Source: CAZRZN01 sp964604565 (GTDB lineage: Bacteria > Pseudomonadota > Alphaproteobacteria > Rhodobacterales > Rhodobacteraceae). Taken from it: a DNA stretch of 15,295 nt. Shown here piece by piece: positions 13,982 to 15,295 of the stretch. The notes below the pieces were generated by a model. That model worked only from the letters and a program-made list of their open reading frames with translations. It had not been told where the DNA came from and did no database searches. The stretch spans positions 1-15,295 of the forward strand of contig CAZRZN010000083.1 of assembly GCA_964604565.1 (NCBI GenBank), given 5' to 3'. The first letter of the stretch is position 1; every line of letters begins with the position of its first letter. Position numbers and translations under genes: made by a program.

Positions 13982-14587
13982 ATGTCCCAATTAAGCGCAA
14001 ACCTCGCCTCGCTGGTCGGTTCGCGCCTGTGTCACGATCTGATCAGCCCCATTGGCGCGATCCAGAACGGGCTGGAACTGCTTGCCCTGTCCGGGCAGAA
14101 CGATACCAGCCCCGAGATGGCCCTGATCCAGGAAAGTTGCGAAAGCGCCGCGGCGCGCATCCGGTTCTTTCGCGTCGCCTTCGGCAGCGCCGGCTCGCAG
14201 CAAAGGATGGGCCGACGCGAAATAATGTCCACCCTGACGGCGCTTGGCAAGGGCGGAAAGTTCAAGGTCGAATGGTTGCCGCATGACGATCTGCCCCGCA
14301 CCGAGGTCCAGCTGGCCTTTCTGGCCTATCTTTGCTGCGAAAGTGCCCTGCCCTATGGCGGCACTGTGCGGTTCGACCGCGATGCCGCCGGTTGGGCCGT
14401 GACCGCGCAGGGCCGCCGCTTTGCGATCGATCAGCCGCTGTGGGATCATATGAACGGCAGCATCCCACTGCACGACCCGGCGGCGGACCGGGTCCAGTTC
14501 GCCTTGCTGCCGATCTTGGCGGAGGACCGCGGGCACAAGCTGTTCGCGATGTTCCGGGACGACCTCATCACGATCAAGATCGCCTGA
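13982..14587 (+). CDS. chpT: Histidine phosphotransferase ChpT
   Basis: A 201-residue dimeric phosphotransferase that relays phosphate from the hybrid kinase CckA to the response regulators CtrA and CpdR. The phosphoacceptor histidine is H18 in SRLCHDLISPIGAIQNGLELL, the conserved segment of the family; a degenerate, ATP-binding-less HATPase-like domain makes up the rest. In Caulobacter the pathway controls the cell cycle; in roseobacters it mainly controls motility, gene transfer agents and related traits. The start at 13982 has GGAG (13972-13975) 6 nt ahead. An in-frame ATG at 13952 overlaps the DUF3553 start codon on the other strand and would add ten residues. The promoter must lie in or beyond the DUF3553 gene; a TTGACA at 13841-13846 is a possible -35 but lacks a good -10. 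Confidence 0.92.
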   Translation: MSQLSANLASLVGSRLCHDLISPIGAIQNGLELLALSGQNDTSPEMALIQESCESAAARIRFFRVAFGSAGSQQRMGRREIMSTLTALGKGGKFKVEWLPHDDLPRTEVQLAFLAYLCCESALPYGGTVRFDRDAAGWAVTAQGRRFAIDQPLWDHMNGSIPLHDPAADRVQFALLPILAEDRGHKLFAMFRDDLITIKIA

Positions 14588-14590
14588 GAC

Positions 14591-14613
14591 GCGGGCGGCC
14601 AGAAACCGCCCGC
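14591..14613 (+). terminator. Hairpin just after chpT
   Basis: GCGGGCGG (14591-14598) pairs perfectly with CCGCCCGC (14606-14613) around the loop CCAGAAA, starting 3 nt after the chpT stop codon. Only two T residues follow, so efficiency is uncertain; the palindrome next to it may add to it. Confidence 0.55.
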
Positions 14614-14617
14614 TTCA

Positions 14618-14635
14618 GGGCCTGACGTCAGGCCC
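14618..14635. terminator. Perfect 18-bp palindrome overlapping the proA stop
   Basis: GGGCCTGAC followed by its exact reverse complement GTCAGGCCC. The proA stop codon (forward 14628-14630) lies inside. With the hairpin at 14591-14613 it forms a double structure between convergent chpT and proA. No T run is present. Confidence 0.45.
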
Positions 14636-15295
14636 GCTCCATCCAGTCGCCGGTCACCAGATACTTGAAGCTGGTCAGCTGTTCCGCGCCGACCGGGCCG
14701 CGTGCATGCATCTTGCCTGTGGCGATCCCGATCTCGGCGCCCATGCCGAATTCGCCGCCATCGGCGAACTGGGTCGACGCGTTGCGCATCAGGATCGCGG
14801 AATCCAATCGTTCGAAGAACCGCGCGGCGGCGGCATCGTCTTCCGTCAGGATGCAATCGGTATGGTTGGAGCCGTATTTCCGGATATGGGCGATGGCGTC
14901 ATCGATATCCGCGACCACCCGGGCCGCGATGATACTGTCGAGATACTCATGGCCCCAATCCTCCGCCGTTGCGGCGACCGTCCCGGGGATGGAGCCAAGA
15001 TCGGCGTCGGCGCGGACTTCCACACCGGCCTCCAGCAAGGCGCGGATCACGCCCTGACCGATCGTGGCGGCCACATCGCGGTGGATCAGCAGACATTCCA
15101 CGGCACCGCAGATGCCCGTCCGGCGGGTCTTGGCGTTTCGGACCACCGACAACGTTTTCACCGGGTCCGCGTCCTTGTCGACGTAAATGTGAACGATGCC
15201 CTCCAGGTGCGCAAAGACCGGCACGCGTGCCTCGCGCTGCACCAGGCCGACCAGACCCTTGCCGCCACGCGGCACGATGACGTCGATGTGATCGG
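14628..15295 (-). CDS. proA: Glutamate-5-semialdehyde dehydrogenase (gamma-glutamyl phosphate reductase), C-terminal part
   Basis: The gene runs off the right edge; about 222 codons are present of roughly 415-420. ProA reduces gamma-glutamyl phosphate with NADPH to glutamate-5-semialdehyde, the second step of proline synthesis. The visible part begins DHIDVIVPRGGKGLV, contains the segment RNAKTRRTGICGAVECLL with the presumed catalytic cysteine in GICG, then GSNHTDCILTED, NASTQFADGGEFGMGAEIGI and ATGKMHARGPVGAEQLTSFK, all standard ProA motifs of the aldehyde dehydrogenase superfamily. It ends KYLVTGDWMERA. Frame continues open to the edge, so no start can be named. proB is commonly upstream on the same strand in relatives but is outside the window. 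Confidence 0.96.
   Translation of the reverse strand, partial: DHIDVIVPRGGKGLVGLVQREARVPVFAHLEGIVHIYVDKDADPVKTLSVVRNAKTRRTGICGAVECLLIHRDVAATIGQGVIRALLEAGVEVRADADLGSIPGTVAATAEDWGHEYLDSIIAARVVADIDDAIAHIRKYGSNHTDCILTEDDAAAARFFERLDSAILMRNASTQFADGGEFGMGAEIGIATGKMHARGPVGAEQLTSFKYLVTGDWMERA

Noticed and set aside
1..15295. CRISPR array, insertion sequence, phage or defence island
   Set aside because: No regularly spaced repeats, transposase, integrase or defence-type proteins were seen; all main genes are recognisable core or lineage-typical families.

Overview
The window looks like chromosomal DNA from a marine alphaproteobacterium of the Rhodobacteraceae (roseobacter) type. The grounds are a high G+C content, the gene families present (an Mg-type HemB, Usg, a DUF3553 protein, a ChpT phosphotransferase, OlsB/OlsA for ornithine lipids, a COX15-type heme A synthase) and protein sequences that resemble that family. 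I see no insertion sequence, phage gene, CRISPR array, rRNA or convincing tRNA. Most of the window is ordinary housekeeping DNA and I did not find a clear new multi-gene system.

Layout from left to right. The start of mfd (minus strand, cut by the left edge) lies downstream of a small membrane protein gene that starts with TTG. hemB follows on the plus strand, then a SYLF-domain lipoprotein gene with a good sigma70-like promoter. usg (minus) and gyrA (plus) diverge from about 200 bp. gyrA ends at a perfect 32-nt bidirectional terminator. A stretch of about 370 bp without a gene then separates gyrA from a minus-strand pair, ctaA followed by an M32 carboxypeptidase, in which the ctaA stop directly abuts the next start codon.

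The accessory-looking part is at about 9.1-10.2 kb: two tandem genes for small exported SH3-like proteins. They share 65 of their first 85 residues and also share upstream DNA elements at nearly the same distances, including a 16-bp inverted repeat. After them come trmJ (minus), a ThiE/TenI-like gene whose ligand-binding motifs look degenerate, a short AT-rich patch, the olsB-olsA operon (minus), a DUF3553 gene (minus) divergent from chpT (plus) with only 28 nt between the start codons, and the 3' part of proA (minus, cut by the right edge).

Functional links: hemB (tetrapyrrole synthesis) and ctaA (heme A for cytochrome oxidase) both serve respiration. olsB and olsA act in sequence to make ornithine lipid. 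chpT is the phosphotransfer hub of the CckA-ChpT-CtrA pathway, and a near-consensus CtrA-type site lies just upstream of olsB. Several convergent genes share terminators that run into coding ends. Everything here comes from reading sequence and translations; no database search was run.
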